A DNA stretch of 64,000 nucleotides, from positions 186,001 through 250,000 of the forward strand of contig JAVBNX010000007.1 of assembly GCA_031551275.1 (NCBI GenBank), read 5' to 3'. The position numbers and the translations under genes were made by a program. This stretch comes from JAVBMJ01 sp031551275. Lineage in GTDB: Bacteria; Bacteroidota; Bacteroidia; Bacteroidales; Rikenellaceae. Below, piece after piece: positions 62,718 to 64,000 of the stretch. Every line of letters begins with the position of its first letter. Positions within the stretch are counted from its first letter, which is position 1. A model generated the notes under the pieces. That model was not told the DNA's origin, did not search any database, and saw only the letters and a program-made list of their open reading frames with translations.

Positions 62718-64000
62718 TTATTTTTTCAAGGTTAGCGTGACGATGGAGTGGGCGGGCAGGGTAAGCTTCAGATTGCCCTCTTTTATGGAGGCTCCCGTGA
62801 GTTTTGCTGGTTTGATCTTGTCGGGTTGTTCGAATGAGTTGTAATCGCCCACCTCTTTGGAGTTGAGGATCGTGGCCTCGGCGATGCTTTTTGCCTTGAA
62901 ACCGACCAGGCTGCAATTGATGGCCGCGTCTTTTTTCGGGTCGACATTGGCCAGCGATATGTATAAATTGCCGTCCAGGTCCACCGAAGCCGACGCACTG
63001 ACCTGTACCGACTCGTTTTCCCCGAAAATATAGTTGGGCGCCGCCACGCTGGTGGCAAGGGCGATTGAGCCCTGGTGCACCTTATACATATCGAATATGT
63101 GGTAGGTCGGGGTCAGGATCATCTTTTCGTCCTGGGTCAGGAACAGGGCCTGCAGGACGTTTACCAATTGGGCGATGTTGGCCATCTGCACCCGGTGGGC
63201 GTACTTGTGGAAGATGTTGAACGTAATGGCTGCGACCAGCGCGTCGCGCATGGTGTTCTGCTGGTACAAAAAGCGCGGATGCGTTCCGGGTTCGGCCGTG
63301 AACCACGTCCCCCACTCGTCCACGATCAGGGCGACCTGGTTCAGGGGGTCGACCGCATCCATAATGGCGGTATGCTTTCGGATCAGTTCATCCATGAACA
63401 TGGCCTGTTTGATCACCTGGGCGTAGTCGTCCTCGGTAAAACCCGTTGCCGGTCCCTTTTTGGCAAAACCGTTCGGGAAGGTGTAGTGGTGAAGCGAAAT
63501 CCCGTTCATCAGGCGCGTGGGCACCGATTCCATGACCACCTTCATCCAGTTGTAATTGGCCCTGTTGGGCCCGCAGGCTATCTTAAAGAGCGTATTGTCG
63601 CCATAATTCCGGCAATAGGTCTGGTAACGGCGGTAGAGTGAGGAGTAGTATTCGGGAGTCATGTTCCCCCCGCAACCCCAGTTTTCATTGCCAACTCCGA
63701 AATATTTCACTTTCCAGGGTTTGTCACGGCCGTTTTCCTTCCTCAGGTTGGCCATGGGGCTGTCGTTGTCGGAGGTCATGTATTCCACCCATTTGGACAT
63801 CTCCTCCACCGAACCGCTGCCGACATTGGCGCTGATGTAGGGCTCCGCCCCGAGCACTTCGCACATGTTGAGGAACTCATGCGTGCCGAAGGAGTTGTCC
63901 TCGACGACGCCTCCCCAATGCGTATTGATCATCTTCGGACGGCCCTCTACCGGGCCGATGCCGTCCATCCAATGGTATTCGTCTGCAAAACAGCCTCCCG
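62718..64000 (-). CDS. GH51 alpha-L-arabinofuranosidase, 5' end outside the window
   Basis: The frame is open to the window edge; codons before the first visible ATG (63968) read GGCFADEYHW, which is normal internal GH51 sequence, so the start lies beyond 64000. Visible features are WMDGIGP, the acid/base Glu in VGVGNENWGCGG (about 63685), the nucleophile Glu in LIVDEWGTWF (about 63316) and the C-terminal beta domain. GH51 enzymes release terminal alpha-L-arabinofuranose from arabinans, arabinoxylans or arabinogalactans. It is followed after 13 bases by the sulfatase gene in the same operon. Confidence 0.92.
   Translation of the reverse strand, partial: GGCFADEYHWMDGIGPVEGRPKMINTHWGGVVEDNSFGTHEFLNMCEVLGAEPYISANVGSGSVEEMSKWVEYMTSDNDSPMANLRKENGRDKPWKVKYFGVGNENWGCGGNMTPEYYSSLYRRYQTYCRNYGDNTLFKIACGPNRANYNWMKVVMESVPTRLMNGISLHHYTFPNGFAKKGPATGFTEDDYAQVIKQAMFMDELIRKHTAIMDAVDPLNQVALIVDEWGTWFTAEPGTHPRFLYQQNTMRDALVAAITFNIFHKYAHRVQMANIAQLVNVLQALFLTQDEKMILTPTYHIFDMYKVHQGSIALATSVAAPNYIFGENESVQVSASASVDLDGNLYISLANVDPKKDAAINCSLVGFKAKSIAEATILNSKEVGDYNSFEQPDKIKPAKLTGASIKEGNLKLTLPAHSIVTLTLKK

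Overview
The window reads as a chromosome segment of a GC-rich member of the Bacteroidota. Supporting signs are SusC/SusD pairs, a hybrid two-component sensor with an AraC output domain, Bacteroidota-type promoters (TAnnTTTG with a TTG-like element about 20 bp upstream), many lipoproteins and a Bacteroidota-style tyrosine integrase. The high GC content suggests an Alistipes/Rikenellaceae-like gut organism; that is an inference, because no rRNA or other marker gene is present.

Region 1 (1-3400) is the remains of an integrative mobilizable element: an intact-looking tyrosine integrase, a hairpin-rich oriT-like segment, and a MobV-type relaxase gene broken by an amber stop and by an 8-bp tandem duplication that frameshifts its end.

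Region 2 (3453-24507) holds two copies of one regulatory arrangement. A TPR-containing sensor histidine kinase and a LuxR-type response regulator are encoded divergently from an operon of exported proteins. HK1/RR1 (10100-12718) face an eight-gene leftward operon (9934 to 3453) with Big2, FISUMP, OmpA, Yip1 and fimbrillin-like members. HK2/RR2 (16796 to 14314) face three tandem ~830-residue FN3-repeat lipoproteins (16989-24507). Each divergent intergenic region is almost a mirror image: a palindrome or inverted-repeat arm lies against the -33 element of both promoters. Between the two modules lie an ORF6N protein, a YgbA_NO-family protein and a DUF488 protein.

Region 3 (24570-49860) begins with a serine-type arylsulfatase, an SGNH hydrolase and a 1356-residue hybrid sensor-regulator, all on the minus strand. 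A divergent polysaccharide-utilization operon (32227-47653) follows: GH105-like hydrolase, SusC, SusD, FAS1-like lipoprotein, glycan-binding lipoprotein candidate, two tandem heparinase II/III-type lyases, and two related surface proteins. A GH42 beta-galactosidase has its own promoter. The lyases together with a GH105-type unsaturated-uronyl hydrolase suggest an acidic (uronic-acid-containing) polysaccharide.

Region 4 (49930-64000) is a second, leftward polysaccharide locus: a GH51 arabinofuranosidase (cut by the window edge), a serine-type sulfatase, a SusC-like transporter without the N-terminal regulatory domain, a full-length SusC, an unusually long SusD and a GLUG-repeat lipoprotein.
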